Shown one piece after another: positions 33,369 to 41,821 of a DNA stretch of 64,000 nt. The notes under the pieces are model-generated. The model searched no databases. It had not been told where the DNA came from and was given only the letters and a program-made list of their open reading frames with translations. This DNA is from Kitasatospora sp. NA04385. Its GTDB lineage: Bacteria; Actinomycetota; Actinomycetes; Streptomycetales; Streptomycetaceae. The position numbers were made by a program, and so were the translations under genes. How positions within the stretch are numbered: position 1 is the stretch's first letter; the number at the start of each line of letters is the position of its first letter. Location: contig NZ_CP054919.1 of the NCBI RefSeq assembly GCF_013364235.1, forward strand, positions 3,568,700 to 3,632,699, in the 5' to 3' direction.

Positions 33369-34177
33369 CGGTCCTCCAGGTAGGTGAGCTGGGCCCGGAC
33401 CGAGAGTTCCGCCGCGGGCCACAGCGCCGGGTCGACGTCCGCGTACACCCGGGCGACCACCTCGGCGGCGGTGCGGCACCCGGCCTCGACCGCCGTCTCG
33501 ACCTGGGCGAGCCGGGCCGCCCGGTGCGCCAGGTAGTAGTCGACGGCGCCGAGCGCGTCCGCCAGGACCGGGCCGTGGCCGGGCAGGACGGTGCGCACGC
33601 CGTGCTCGGAGGCCATCGCGTGCAGGCGGCGCAGCGAGTCGAGGTAGTCGCCCAGCCGCCCGTCGGGGTGGGCGACCATCGTGGTGCCGCGGCCCAGGAC
33701 GGTGTCGCCGGTGAGGATCGCGCCGTCCGCGGGCAGGTGGAAGGTCAGCGAGTCGGAGGTGTGCCCGGGGGTGCCGACGACCCGCAGGTCGAGGCCGCCG
33801 ACGTCGAGGCGCTGCCCGCCGCGCAGGCCCTCGTCGCCGAGCCGCAGCGCCGGGTCGAGGGCGCGGACGGGGGTGCCGGTGAGCTCGGCGAACCGGGCGG
33901 CGCCCTCGGCGTGGTCGGCGTGGCCGTGGGTGAGCAGGGTGAGCGCGATCCGCTTGCCCTGCCGTTCGGCGGTGTCGACGATCCGGCGCAGGTGGGCCTC
34001 GTCGAGCGGGCCGGGGTCGACGACGGCGGCGAGGTCGGAGCCGGGTTCGGAGAGCAGCCAGGTGTTGGTGCCGTCCAGCGTCATCGGGGACGGGTTGGGG
34101 GCGAGCACGCACTGGGCGCGCGGGGTGGCGACCCCGCCGACGGTGTCGGCGGGGTCGCCCGGGAGCGGGCCGCTCAC
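33356..34177 (-). CDS. MBL-fold metallo-hydrolase
   Basis: A 273-residue metallo-beta-lactamase-fold hydrolase. The metal motif LLTHGHADHAEGAARF (HxHxDH) is followed by VVGTPGHTSDSLTFH, ILTGDTVLGRGT and VLPGHGPVL. The C-terminal 60 residues resemble the extra helical domain of the LACTB2-like group. The GTG start at 34177 has GAGGG upstream. It follows the small gene at 34218 and belongs to the conserved block beside crp. Substrate unknown. Confidence 0.9.
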   Translation of the reverse strand: MSGPLPGDPADTVGGVATPRAQCVLAPNPSPMTLDGTNTWLLSEPGSDLAAVVDPGPLDEAHLRRIVDTAERQGKRIALTLLTHGHADHAEGAARFAELTGTPVRALDPALRLGDEGLRGGQRLDVGGLDLRVVGTPGHTSDSLTFHLPADGAILTGDTVLGRGTTMVAHPDGRLGDYLDSLRRLHAMASEHGVRTVLPGHGPVLADALGAVDYYLAHRAARLAQVETAVEAGCRTAAEVVARVYADVDPALWPAAELSVRAQLTYLEDRGLV

Positions 34178-34217
34178 GCGGCGCCCTCGGAGTGCGCGCT
34201 CACCCGGTGTGCTGCGC

Positions 34218-34412
34218 TCACGCGACGTCCCGTTCGGCGCGGCTGAGGCGGCGCAGCGGGAGCGGCCGGACCAGGTCGCGGCCGGGCAGGTCGCGGACCA
34301 GGCTGCGGACGGTCTCCCGGGGCGCGCTCCCTTCGTCGCAGGCGGCGGCGCGGGGGGTGACGGTGCGGGCGGGCATGGCCGAGGTCCGGCGAGCCACGTC
34401 GTTGTGGGTCAT
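34218..34412 (-). CDS. Small hypothetical protein
   Basis: A 64-residue basic protein beginning MTHNDVARRTSAMPARTVTP, with no recognisable domain or membrane segment. Support comes from an excellent Shine-Dalgarno (GGAAGGAG, 7 nt before the ATG at 34412) and its position between the NUDIX and MBL genes on the same strand. An alternative frame (34174-34434) is Arg/Pro-rich and looks like a shadow. Confidence 0.55.
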   Translation of the reverse strand: MTHNDVARRTSAMPARTVTPRAAACDEGSAPRETVRSLVRDLPGRDLVRPLPLRRLSRAERDVA

Positions 34413-34534
34413 CGGAGTCTCCTTCCGAGGTCAAGACGGTGGTTGCGGTGGTCCGGTCAACGGTACGGGCCGACGCGGGCCCGTCCCGGAACGGGTCGCC
34501 CGGCGGGGCCGGTGATCGTTCCGGGGGAAGGTTC

Positions 34535-35383
34535 TCACGCCGGGAACACTCCGTCGATAGTCAGCTCGTCATACCCGCTCCAGCGCACCGTCATGCGGTC
34601 CCCGGAGACCACCGCCCGCCCCAGCACCGGCACCAGCTTCCGGCCCGCCGCCGCCCCGGGCAGCTCGGCCGCGGCGCGCAGCGGCAGCAGCTCGCGCAGC
34701 ACCGTGACGGTCGGCGGCAGCATCCCGAACTCGCCCGCCTCGAACCCGGCCACCGCCGCCGCGGGGGTGAGCCAGGCGACCCGGTCGGCCTCCCCGACGG
34801 TGTCCGCGGCGGCCTGCCCGGACGGCAGCACCGCGGCGAAGAACCAGGTGTCGAAGCGCCGCTCCTCGAACTCGGGCGTCACCCAGCGCGCCCAGGCCGC
34901 CAGCAGGTCGCTGCGCAGCACCAGCCGGTGCTCCGCCAGGAACTCGGCCAGCGACACCTCGTGCCGCTCCAGCGCGCCCCGCTCGGCGGCCCAGTCCCGG
35001 GGCCCGACCAGCGTCCGCGCGTCCGGCCCGGCCAGCAGCACCCCGGCCTCCTCGAAGGTCTCCCGGACGGCCGCGCACAGCACCGCGCACGCGGTCGGCT
35101 CGTCCACCCCCAGCCGCTCGGCCCACTCGGCGGGCGACGGCCCGGCCCACGGCGGGCGCACCTCCCGGTCGCGCGGGTCCACCCCGCCGCCCGGGTAGGC
35201 GTACATGCCCCCGGCGAAGGCCATCGTGGTGCGCCGGCGCAGCAGGTACACCTCGGGGCCGGCCGCGGCCTCGCGCAGCAGCACGACGGTAGCGGAGGGC
35301 CTGGGCGGCACGGGGGCGATCTCCCCGGCGGCCACGGCGCGGATTCGGGCGGGCCAGGACGGCGGCATCTCCAGCATGTTCAC
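34535..35383 (-). CDS. NUDIX hydrolase
   Basis: About 282 residues. The Nudix box is AVRETFEEAGVLLAG (REXXEE-type core), preceded by MAFAGGMYAYPGGGVDPRD, which matches the actinobacterial branch found beside RidA and crp. A 60-residue insertion after the box is rich in charged residues. The start is uncertain: GTG 35383 and ATG 35377 lie just after a TTAACAT -10-like element with no Shine-Dalgarno, suggesting a leaderless mRNA; a longer frame extends to 35425. Substrate unknown. Confidence 0.85.
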   Translation of the reverse strand: MNMLEMPPSWPARIRAVAAGEIAPVPPRPSATVVLLREAAAGPEVYLLRRRTTMAFAGGMYAYPGGGVDPRDREVRPPWAGPSPAEWAERLGVDEPTACAVLCAAVRETFEEAGVLLAGPDARTLVGPRDWAAERGALERHEVSLAEFLAEHRLVLRSDLLAAWARWVTPEFEERRFDTWFFAAVLPSGQAAADTVGEADRVAWLTPAAAVAGFEAGEFGMLPPTVTVLRELLPLRAAAELPGAAAGRKLVPVLGRAVVSGDRMTVRWSGYDELTIDGVFPA

Positions 35384-35428
35384 GGATGTTAACCGCACCC
35401 GCCCGGGAACGGCCCCGGCCCGCACGCC

Positions 35429-35462
35429 GAGGGCCCGCCACCGCGAACGGTGGCGGGCCCTC
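35429..35462 (-). terminator. Terminator after ridA
   Basis: A 15-bp perfect stem (GAGGGCCCGCCACCG with its complement) and a CGAA loop lie 26 nt after the ridA stop and before the NUDIX promoter. Confidence 0.85.
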
Positions 35463-35487
35463 CCCTGTCAGGGGCGCGGCGCCCGGA

Positions 35488-35952
35488 TCAGTCCCGGACC
35501 CGCACCGTCAGCTCGACCTCGACCGGCGCGTCCAGCGGCAGCACCGCCACGCCGACGGCGCTGCGGGCGTGCACGCCCTTGTCGCCGAACACCTTGCCCA
35601 GCAGCTCGCTGGTGCCGTTGACCACGCCGGGCTGGCCGGTGAAGTCGGGGGCGGAGGCGACGAAGCCGACCACCTTCACGACCTGCTCGACCCGGTCCAG
35701 GTCGCCGACCACCGACTTGACCGCGGCCAGCGCGTTCAGCGCGCAGACCTGCGCCAGTTCCTTGGCCTCCTCCGCGGTGACCTCGGCGCCGACCTTGCCG
35801 GTCAGCTGGAGCTTCCCGGCGACCATCGGCAGCTGACCCGAGGTCAGCACGTGCGCGCCGTCGCGCACCGCCGGGACGTACGCGGCGACCGGGGCGGCGA
35901 CCTCGGGCAGCGTCAGTCCGAGCTCGGCGAGCCGCTGCTCGACCTGGCCCAT
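35488..35952 (-). CDS. RidA family protein
   Basis: A 154-residue YjgF/YER057c/UK114 protein. Members hydrolyse reactive enamine/imine intermediates such as 2-aminoacrylate. Here the family pattern is seen in VLTSGQLPMVAGKL, CALNALAAVKSVVGDLDRV, VVKVVGFVASAPDFTG and the C-terminal SAVGVAVLPLDAPVEVELTV. The position of the catalytic arginine of RidA proper is occupied by HARSAVGVAVLP, where an Arg is present. AAGGAG precedes the ATG, which is 3 nt after the DUF4177 stop. Confidence 0.88.
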   Translation of the reverse strand: MGQVEQRLAELGLTLPEVAAPVAAYVPAVRDGAHVLTSGQLPMVAGKLQLTGKVGAEVTAEEAKELAQVCALNALAAVKSVVGDLDRVEQVVKVVGFVASAPDFTGQPGVVNGTSELLGKVFGDKGVHARSAVGVAVLPLDAPVEVELTVRVRD

Positions 35953-35955
35953 GCC

Positions 35956-36111
35956 CTACTCCTTCTCGCGCTTGAGGTACGCGACCAGCTGCTCCGGGTT
36001 CGGCCCGGGAACGACCTGGACGAGCTCCCAGCCGTCCTGGCCCCAGGTGTCGAGGATCTGCTTGGTGGCGTGCACGAGCAGCGGCACGGTGACGTATTCC
36101 CACTTGGTCAT
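35956..36111 (-). CDS. DUF4177 family protein
   Basis: A 51-residue protein, MTKWEYVTVPLLVHATKQIL, with the DUF4177 hallmark WEYVTVPL and GWELVQVVPG. It is the first gene of a two-gene unit with ridA. The inner ATG (36111) is favoured over 36153 because the extra 14 residues are not family-like. Function unknown. Confidence 0.82.
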   Translation of the reverse strand: MTKWEYVTVPLLVHATKQILDTWGQDGWELVQVVPGPNPEQLVAYLKREKE

Positions 36112-36224
36112 GGGGGTGACTCTAGCCGCCCGGGCCGGTGTGAGGTGGGACACAAAGCGGGCATGATTCGCCGGGGCCGCCGGGGTGCTCCCGGCATCCG
36201 GACCGCGCGCTGGTTACCCTCGCG

Positions 36225-37409
36225 GTGGGAGCGGCCCCAGACCGACCACCGGGAACGGCGGCGGACGGCACGGACAGCACGGACAGCACGGGCAGTACCG
36301 ACAGCGACGGACGGAGAGCGGGCGTGGCGGGCACCAGCGGCACGGCGGGGCCGACCGAGCAGGAACCGCCGCGGGAACCCGACTGGGAGGGCGTCCGGCT
36401 GCACGTGGTCAGCGGGAAGGGCGGCACCGGCAAGACCACGCTGGCCGCCGCCCTGGCCCTGGCGCTGGCCGCCGACGGCGGCCGCACCCTGCTGATCGAG
36501 GTGGAGGGCCGGCAGGGCATCGCCGAGCTGTTCCAGATCGCCGCGCTGCCGTACGAGGAGCGCCGGGTGGCCACTGTGACGCCCGCCCAGCTCGGGCTGC
36601 CCGGCAAGGGGCACGGCGAGGTGCACGCGCTGGCGATCGACACCGAGCAGGCGCTGCTGGAGTACCTGGAGATGTTCTACAAGCTGGGCCGGGCCGGGAA
36701 GGCCCTGCAGAAGGTCGGCTTCGTGGACTTCGCCACCACCGTCGCCCCCGGCGTGCGCGACGTGCTGCTCACCGGCAAGGCCTGCGAGGCGGCCCGCCGC
36801 AAGGGCCCGGACGGGCGCCGCCGCTACGACGCGGTGGTGATGGACGCCCCGCCCACCGGCCGGCTGACCCGCTTCCTGAACGTCAACTCCGAGGTCGCGG
36901 GCCTGGCCCGGATAGGGCCGATCCACTCCCAGGCGCAGGCCGTGATGCGGGTGCTGCGCTCCCCGGAGACCGCGGTGCACTTCACCACCCTGCTGGAGGA
37001 GATGCCGGTGCAGGAGACCGTGGACGGGATCGCCGACCTGCGCGCCTCCGGCCTGCCGGTCGGCGGCGTGCTGGTCAACATGGTGCGCCCGCCGATACTG
37101 GACGCGGCGGCGGTGGCGGCCGCCGACGGCGACCACCGCGAGGAGGTGGCGCTGGCCCTCGGCGAGGCCGGCCTCGGCGGGCGCTCGCGCAAGCCGGAGA
37201 CCGTCCGGGCGAACGTGGAACCGCTGCTCGACCCGCTGCTGGAGCAGGCCAGGGAGCACGCCGAGCGGGTCGAGCTGGAGCGCTCCCAGCGCGTCGAGAT
37301 CCAGCAACTCAAGCTCCCCACCTACGAGTTGCCACTGGTCGGCGAGGGCATGGACCTGGCCGGGCTGTACCGGCTGGCGGGCGAGCTGAAACGGCAGGGA
37401 GCGGCATGA
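36225..37409 (+). CDS. ArsA-family ATPase (first of a pair)
   Basis: A 394-residue P-loop ATPase of the ArsA/GET3 group. The deviant Walker A is VVSGKGGTGKTTLAAA near residue 63; later motifs are RYDAVVMDAPPTGR and GVLVNMV. Residues 1-50 are a low-complexity Thr/Ser/Asp region (repeats of DST coded by 9-nt units). No arsenite-binding cysteine cluster is seen, so arsenic transport is unlikely. It is coupled to the second ATPase by an ATGA overlap. In actinobacteria this pair stands beside wblA; the two may form a heterodimer. Confidence 0.88.
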   Translation: MGAAPDRPPGTAADGTDSTDSTGSTDSDGRRAGVAGTSGTAGPTEQEPPREPDWEGVRLHVVSGKGGTGKTTLAAALALALAADGGRTLLIEVEGRQGIAELFQIAALPYEERRVATVTPAQLGLPGKGHGEVHALAIDTEQALLEYLEMFYKLGRAGKALQKVGFVDFATTVAPGVRDVLLTGKACEAARRKGPDGRRRYDAVVMDAPPTGRLTRFLNVNSEVAGLARIGPIHSQAQAVMRVLRSPETAVHFTTLLEEMPVQETVDGIADLRASGLPVGGVLVNMVRPPILDAAAVAAADGDHREEVALALGEAGLGGRSRKPETVRANVEPLLDPLLEQAREHAERVELERSQRVEIQQLKLPTYELPLVGEGMDLAGLYRLAGELKRQGAA

Positions 37410-38581
37410 CCGGGCTGGACATCGACACCCTGATCGACGACCCGGAGACCCGGATCGTGGTCTGCTGCGGCTCCGGCGGCGTCGGCAAGACCACCACCGC
37501 CGCGGCGATCGGGCTGCGCGCCGCCGAACGCGGCCGCCGCGTCGTGGTGCTGACCATCGACCCGGCCCGCCGGCTGGCCCAGTCGATGGGCCTGAGCGAG
37601 CTCGACAACACCCCGCGGGTGGTCAAGGGCACCCGGGGCGACGGCGAACTCCAGGCCATGATGCTGGACATGAAGCGGACCTTCGACGAGGTCGTGCTGG
37701 CCCACGCGGAGCCCGACCGGGCCAGGGTGATCATGGAGAACCCGTTCTACCAGTCGCTGTCGGCCGGGTTCGCGGGCACCCAGGAGTACATGGCGATGGA
37801 GAAGCTCGGCCAGCTCCGCGCCGAGGACCGCTGGGACCTGATCGTCGTCGACACCCCGCCGTCCCGCTCCGCGCTGGACTTCCTGGACGCCCCGACCCGC
37901 CTCGGGTCCTTCCTGGACGGCCGGGTGATCCGGCTGCTGACCGCCCCCGCCAAGGTCGGCGGCCGCTCCGCGATGAAGTTCCTCAACGTCGGCATGGGGC
38001 TGATCACCGGCACCCTCGGCAAGATCTTCGGCGCCCAACTGCTCAGCGACATCCAGACGTTCGTCTCCGCGACCGACTCGATGTTCGGCGGCTTCCGGGA
38101 ACGCGCCGACCGCACCTACCAGCTGCTGAAGGCCGAGGGCACCGCGTTCCTGGTGGTCGCCGCCCCGGAGCGGGACGCGCTGCGCGAGGCCGCCTACTTC
38201 GTCGACCGGCTCGCCGACGACGACATGCCGCTGGCCGGCCTGGTGCTCAACCGGGTCCACTCCACCGGCGCCCCGCAGCTCACCGCGGAGCGCGCGCTGG
38301 CCGCCGCCGAGGCACTGGAGGAGAACGGCACCCCGCACGCCGGAGCGGCGGCCGAGACGCTGGCCGCCGGCCTGCTGCGCCTGCACGCCGAACGGGTGCA
38401 GATCATGACGAGGGAGCGGCGCACCCGCAATCGCTTCGCCTCGGTCTACCCGGACGTACCGATCGTCGAGGTGGCCGCCCTCCCCGGCGACGTCCACGAC
38501 CTGGACGGCCTGCGGGCCATCGGCGACCGGCTCGGCTCCCCCACCGAACGGCCCGACGGCCCGTCCACCGACCGCTCCTGA
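37406..38581 (+). CDS. ArsA-family ATPase (second of a pair)
   Basis: A 391-residue paralogue. Walker A is VVCCGSGGVGKTTTAAAIGL near residue 20, then VVLTIDPARRLAQSMGLSEL and the switch DLIVVDTPPSRSALDFLD. FLDGRVIRLL and a long helical middle (FLNVGMGLITGTLGKIFGAQ) are features of this actinobacterial branch. It begins inside the stop of the first ATPase gene (ATGA). It converges on wblA with only 13 nt between stops and no obvious hairpin. Confidence 0.88.
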   Translation: MTGLDIDTLIDDPETRIVVCCGSGGVGKTTTAAAIGLRAAERGRRVVVLTIDPARRLAQSMGLSELDNTPRVVKGTRGDGELQAMMLDMKRTFDEVVLAHAEPDRARVIMENPFYQSLSAGFAGTQEYMAMEKLGQLRAEDRWDLIVVDTPPSRSALDFLDAPTRLGSFLDGRVIRLLTAPAKVGGRSAMKFLNVGMGLITGTLGKIFGAQLLSDIQTFVSATDSMFGGFRERADRTYQLLKAEGTAFLVVAAPERDALREAAYFVDRLADDDMPLAGLVLNRVHSTGAPQLTAERALAAAEALEENGTPHAGAAAETLAAGLLRLHAERVQIMTRERRTRNRFASVYPDVPIVEVAALPGDVHDLDGLRAIGDRLGSPTERPDGPSTDRS

Positions 38582-38594
38582 CGGAGCGTCGGCC

Positions 38595-38918
38595 TCAGCC
38601 GGCCTGGGCGTAGTCCCGCAGGACCACCCCGGTCGCCAGCGACTCCTCGTACTCGGTGCGCGCGGTCTCCAGCAGCCGGCGCCAGGAGTCCACGGTCGGC
38701 CGCCGGCGCAGCAGCGCCCGCCGCTCGCGCTCCGTCATCCCGCCCCAGACGCCGAACTCGACCCGGTTGTCGAGCGCGTCCGCGAGGCACTCGGTGCGCA
38801 CCGGACACCCGCTGCACACCGCCTTGGCGCGGTTCTGCGCCGCCCCCTGCACGAACAGTTCATCCGGATCGCTCGTGCGGCACGCCGCCTGCGCGCTCCA
38901 GTCGTCCACCCAGCCCAT
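38595..38918 (-). CDS. wblA: WhiB-like regulator WblA
   Basis: A 107-residue iron-sulphur regulator that represses antibiotic production and promotes sporulation in Streptomyces. Cluster cysteines are Cys13, Cys35, Cys38 and Cys44 (C-X2-C-X5-C for the last three), followed by the turn GVWGGMTERERRALLRRRP. The sequence DELFVQGAAQNRAKAVC and EFGVWGG agree closely with WblA as I know it. The ATG at 38918 (MGWVDDWSAQAACR) follows GGAGAGGA; an in-frame ATG at 38975 would add 19 residues. Confidence 0.94.
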   Translation of the reverse strand: MGWVDDWSAQAACRTSDPDELFVQGAAQNRAKAVCSGCPVRTECLADALDNRVEFGVWGGMTERERRALLRRRPTVDSWRRLLETARTEYEESLATGVVLRDYAQAG

Positions 38919-39073
38919 TCCGGCGCCGTCCTCTCCCGATTCGGGGCTCCCCCACGGCGGCAACGGCATATTCACCGTTGCCAGTTGAGGACGTTACGGA
39001 AGAACGGCACGACGCAACAGCCCCTGTGTGCCCAATCTCGCATGACCCGATCGGACTATGGGTGTCCAGCAGC

Positions 39074-39089
39074 TCACTCGTTGGAGTGA
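39074..39089. promoter_or_regulatory. TCACTC-N4-GAGTGA palindrome (site 1)
   Basis: TCACTC, GTTG, GAGTGA: a perfect 6-nt-arm dyad 156 nt upstream of the wblA ATG, in the 400-nt divergent region shared with the penicillin-binding-protein gene. A second site of identical design lies 134 bp away. Confidence 0.65.
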
Positions 39090-39204
39090 CCGCAGGTCGG
39101 GGGCCTTGCCCGGGCCGGAAGGGGGGCTTTCGTCACGGTGCGCGACAGCGACCCGCCCGACACCCGTCCGGATCACGGGCATAACGCCGCGAATCGGACA
39201 AAGC

Positions 39205-39226
39205 TCATCACTCACAAGAGTGATGA
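39205..39226. promoter_or_regulatory. TCACTC-N4-GAGTGA palindrome (site 2)
   Basis: Nine-nt arms TCATCACTC and GAGTGATGA enclose ACAA. The core TCACTC-N4-GAGTGA is the same as in site 1. It lies 93 nt upstream of the penicillin-binding-protein ATG. Apart from these two sites and a possible TAGGGT -10 at 39307, I see no other feature in 38976-39318. Confidence 0.68.
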
Positions 39227-39318
39227 CGATGAACAGAGCGAAGCTGTCGCAGTTCTGTGACAAGCGTAGGCGAACACCTGCCCCCGTGTACGGGATTCCG
39301 CGACGTAGGGTTCTCCCC

Positions 39319-41640
39319 ATGGCACCTTCGCGATCCACTGGCTCCTTCATGGACAAGGCAGGGCACGGCGTCAAGTTCCTGGGCGGCTCGGTCCTGGCCG
39401 GCATCCTGGTCGCCGGAATGGCGCTGCCCGCGGTCGGCGCGTTCGGCCTGACCGCCAAGGACACCGCGGAGTCGTTCGACAACATCCCGGACGACTTCAA
39501 GCAGCCCACCCTGTCCCAGGCGTCGATGATCTACGACGCCAAGGGCGGCCTGATCGCCAAGGTGTACGACCGCGACCGCACCATCCTCACCGCCGACCAG
39601 ATGGCCCCGGTGATGCGCCAGGCCCAGGTCGACATCGAGGACGCCCGCTTCTACGAGCACGGCGCCGTCGACCTCAAGGGCGTGCTCCGCGCGATCACCA
39701 AGAACGCCGAGTCCGGCACCACCGCGCAGGGCGCCTCCACGCTCACCCAGCAGTACGTGAAGAACGTCTTCGTCGAGCAGGCGGGCGACGACCAGCAGGC
39801 GTTCCTGGAGGCCACCAGGAAGAGCCTGGGCCGCAAGATCCAGGAGCTCAAGTACGCCATCAAGCTGGAGGAGGACCTGTCCAAGGACCAGATCCTCACC
39901 AACTACCTGAACATCACCTTCTACGGCCACCAGGCGTACGGCGTCGAGGCCGCCGCCAACCGGTACTTCAGCAAGAGCGCCAAGGACCTCACCATCCCCG
40001 AGGCCGCGATGCTGGCCGGCCTGGTGCAGAACCCCACGGCGTACGACCCGGTCGCCCACCCGCAGGCCGCGCAGACCAGGCGCGACACGGTGATCAACAA
40101 GCTGCTGGAGTACAAGCACATCACCCCGGAGCAGGCCAAGGAGGCGCTCGCCGCGCCGCTCGGCGTCCACTACTCCGAGCCGCAGAACGGCTGCATCACC
40201 GCGCAGAACGGCATGGGCTTCTTCTGCGACTACGTGCGCCACGTGGTCAAGCAGGACCCGGCGTTCGGCGCGACCGCGGCGGACCGCCAGAAGCTCTGGT
40301 CGCAGGGCGGGTTGAAGATCACCACCACCATCGACCCGGACAAGCAGAGCGCCATGTACAACGCGGTCACCAAGAAGGTCTACGTGACCGACCCGGTCTC
40401 CGCCGCCGGCACCATGATCGAGCCCGGCACCGGCAAGATCCTCGCCATGGCGCAGACCCGCCCGTACGGCCTGGACACCTCGAAGAACCAGACCGTGCTG
40501 AACCTCAACGTCGGCGCGTCGATGGGCGGCGGCAACGGCTTCTCCCCCGGCTCGACCTTCAAGCCGATCGTGGCCGCGGCCGCCCTGGAGTCCGGCATCC
40601 CGATCAGCCAGGAATACCCCTCGCCGTACAGCATGCAGTACCCCAAGATGAGCACCTGCGACGGCACCACCAACGACACGCCGACGCTGACCAACGAGTC
40701 CACCAGCGAGCACGGCCCGTACAGCCTGCAGGTCGCCATGCAGAAGTCGGTCAACACCTACTTCATCCAGCTGGAACAGCAGATGGGCCTCTGCCCGGTC
40801 AAGCAGATGACCGACAAGCTGGGCCTCGGCACCCTGGCCAACGGCACCAAGATCCAGCAGGTCGCCTCGATGACCCTGGGCACCCAGGAGGTCAGCCCGC
40901 TGCAGATGGCCGGCGCCTACGCGGCCTTCGCCGCCCGCGGCCTCTACTGCACCCCGATCGCGATCACCTCGGTCACCGGCTCCAACGGCAAGGACATCGG
41001 CGTCCCGAGCGCCAACTGCAACCAGGCGATGTCCCAGACCACCGCGGACGGCATCAACACCCTGCTGCTCGGCGTCACCGAGAAGGGCACCGGCTCCGCC
41101 CTCGGCCTCGACGACGGCCGCCAGATCGCCGGCAAGACCGGCACCACCGACAACCGCTACGCGGCCTGGTTCACCGGCTACACCCCCGACCTGGTCACCT
41201 CGGTCTGGCTCGGCGGCGTCGGCGGCAACGTCCCGATGCGCAACATCCGCATCGGCGGCAAGCCCTTCAGCGCGGTCTACGGCTCCGACGGCCCCGGCCC
41301 GATCTGGCAGAAGGCCATGAACGACGCCCTCGACGGCAGCGCCCCGCGCTCCTTCCAGAAGGTCGACATCCCGCAGCCCACCCAGTCCCCCAGCCCCGGC
41401 GACAGCCCGTCCGCCCCCTCCGGCGACAACGTCCAGGGCGGGAACAACGGCTGGCCCACCGGCGGCGCCACCACGGCCGGAGCCACTACCCCCGGCGGCG
41501 GTGGCGGCGGCGGTGGCGCCAACGGCGGGAACAACGGCGGCAACACCGGCGGGAGCAACGACGGCGGCCTGGTCAACGGCGGCATCACCCTCCCGCCCGG
41601 CACCATCGGCGGCAACACCACCAAGCCCGGCCGCCACTGA
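39319..41640 (+). CDS. Bifunctional penicillin-binding protein (transglycosylase/transpeptidase)
   Basis: A 773-residue class A PBP building peptidoglycan outside the membrane. One N-terminal anchor helix (FLGGSVLAGILVAGMALPAV) is followed by a GT51 domain (EDARFYEHGAVDLKGVLRA, GASTLTQQYVKNVF) and a transpeptidase domain with GSTFKP (S-X-X-K), KSVNTYF (SXN) and KTGTT. The C-terminal 100 residues are a Pro/Gly/Asn/Thr-rich tail with runs of Gly, coded by GGC/GGT repeats. The ATG at 39319 has no Shine-Dalgarno but follows TAGGGT by 6 nt, so the mRNA may be leaderless. It is the usual neighbour of wblA. Confidence 0.93.
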   Translation: MAPSRSTGSFMDKAGHGVKFLGGSVLAGILVAGMALPAVGAFGLTAKDTAESFDNIPDDFKQPTLSQASMIYDAKGGLIAKVYDRDRTILTADQMAPVMRQAQVDIEDARFYEHGAVDLKGVLRAITKNAESGTTAQGASTLTQQYVKNVFVEQAGDDQQAFLEATRKSLGRKIQELKYAIKLEEDLSKDQILTNYLNITFYGHQAYGVEAAANRYFSKSAKDLTIPEAAMLAGLVQNPTAYDPVAHPQAAQTRRDTVINKLLEYKHITPEQAKEALAAPLGVHYSEPQNGCITAQNGMGFFCDYVRHVVKQDPAFGATAADRQKLWSQGGLKITTTIDPDKQSAMYNAVTKKVYVTDPVSAAGTMIEPGTGKILAMAQTRPYGLDTSKNQTVLNLNVGASMGGGNGFSPGSTFKPIVAAAALESGIPISQEYPSPYSMQYPKMSTCDGTTNDTPTLTNESTSEHGPYSLQVAMQKSVNTYFIQLEQQMGLCPVKQMTDKLGLGTLANGTKIQQVASMTLGTQEVSPLQMAGAYAAFAARGLYCTPIAITSVTGSNGKDIGVPSANCNQAMSQTTADGINTLLLGVTEKGTGSALGLDDGRQIAGKTGTTDNRYAAWFTGYTPDLVTSVWLGGVGGNVPMRNIRIGGKPFSAVYGSDGPGPIWQKAMNDALDGSAPRSFQKVDIPQPTQSPSPGDSPSAPSGDNVQGGNNGWPTGGATTAGATTPGGGGGGGGANGGNNGGNTGGSNDGGLVNGGITLPPGTIGGNTTKPGRH

Positions 41641-41658
41641 CCCGGCGGCACCCACGAC

Positions 41659-41700
41659 GAAGCCGCCGGCCCGGAGGAGGTCCTCCGGGCCGGCGGCTTC
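41659..41700 (+). terminator. Strong terminator after the PBP gene
   Basis: A 20-bp perfect inverted repeat (GAAGCCGCCGGCCCGGAGGA and its complement, 2-nt centre) followed by TCCGCTTGTC. Confidence 0.88.
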
Positions 41701-41751
41701 TCCGCTTGTCCGCTTCCCTGCTTCTCCGCGGGCCGGCGTCACCCGCCCGCC

Positions 41752-41811
41752 AGGGCGTCAGGCCGCCCGTCAGGGCCTCAGGCCGTCCGTCAGGGCGTCA
41801 GGCCGTCCGCC
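41752..41811. repeat. Three 20-nt tandem repeats
   Basis: Units at 41752, 41772 and 41792 of the type AGGGCGTCAGGCCGTCCGTC differ at one to three positions. They lie between the PBP terminator and the stop of the YqeY-type gene. Confidence 0.85.
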
Positions 41812-41821
41812 CGCCCGTGCG

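Noticed and set aside
36225..38581. Arsenic resistance (ars) operon
   Set aside because: The ATPases lack the cysteine metal site, and there is no arsB, arsC or metal-type arsR next to them.
39208..41742. 844-residue open frame antisense to the PBP gene
   Set aside because: Its Gly/Ala/Val/Arg/Asp-rich composition is the complement shadow of the PBP gene, which has complete transglycosylase and transpeptidase motifs.
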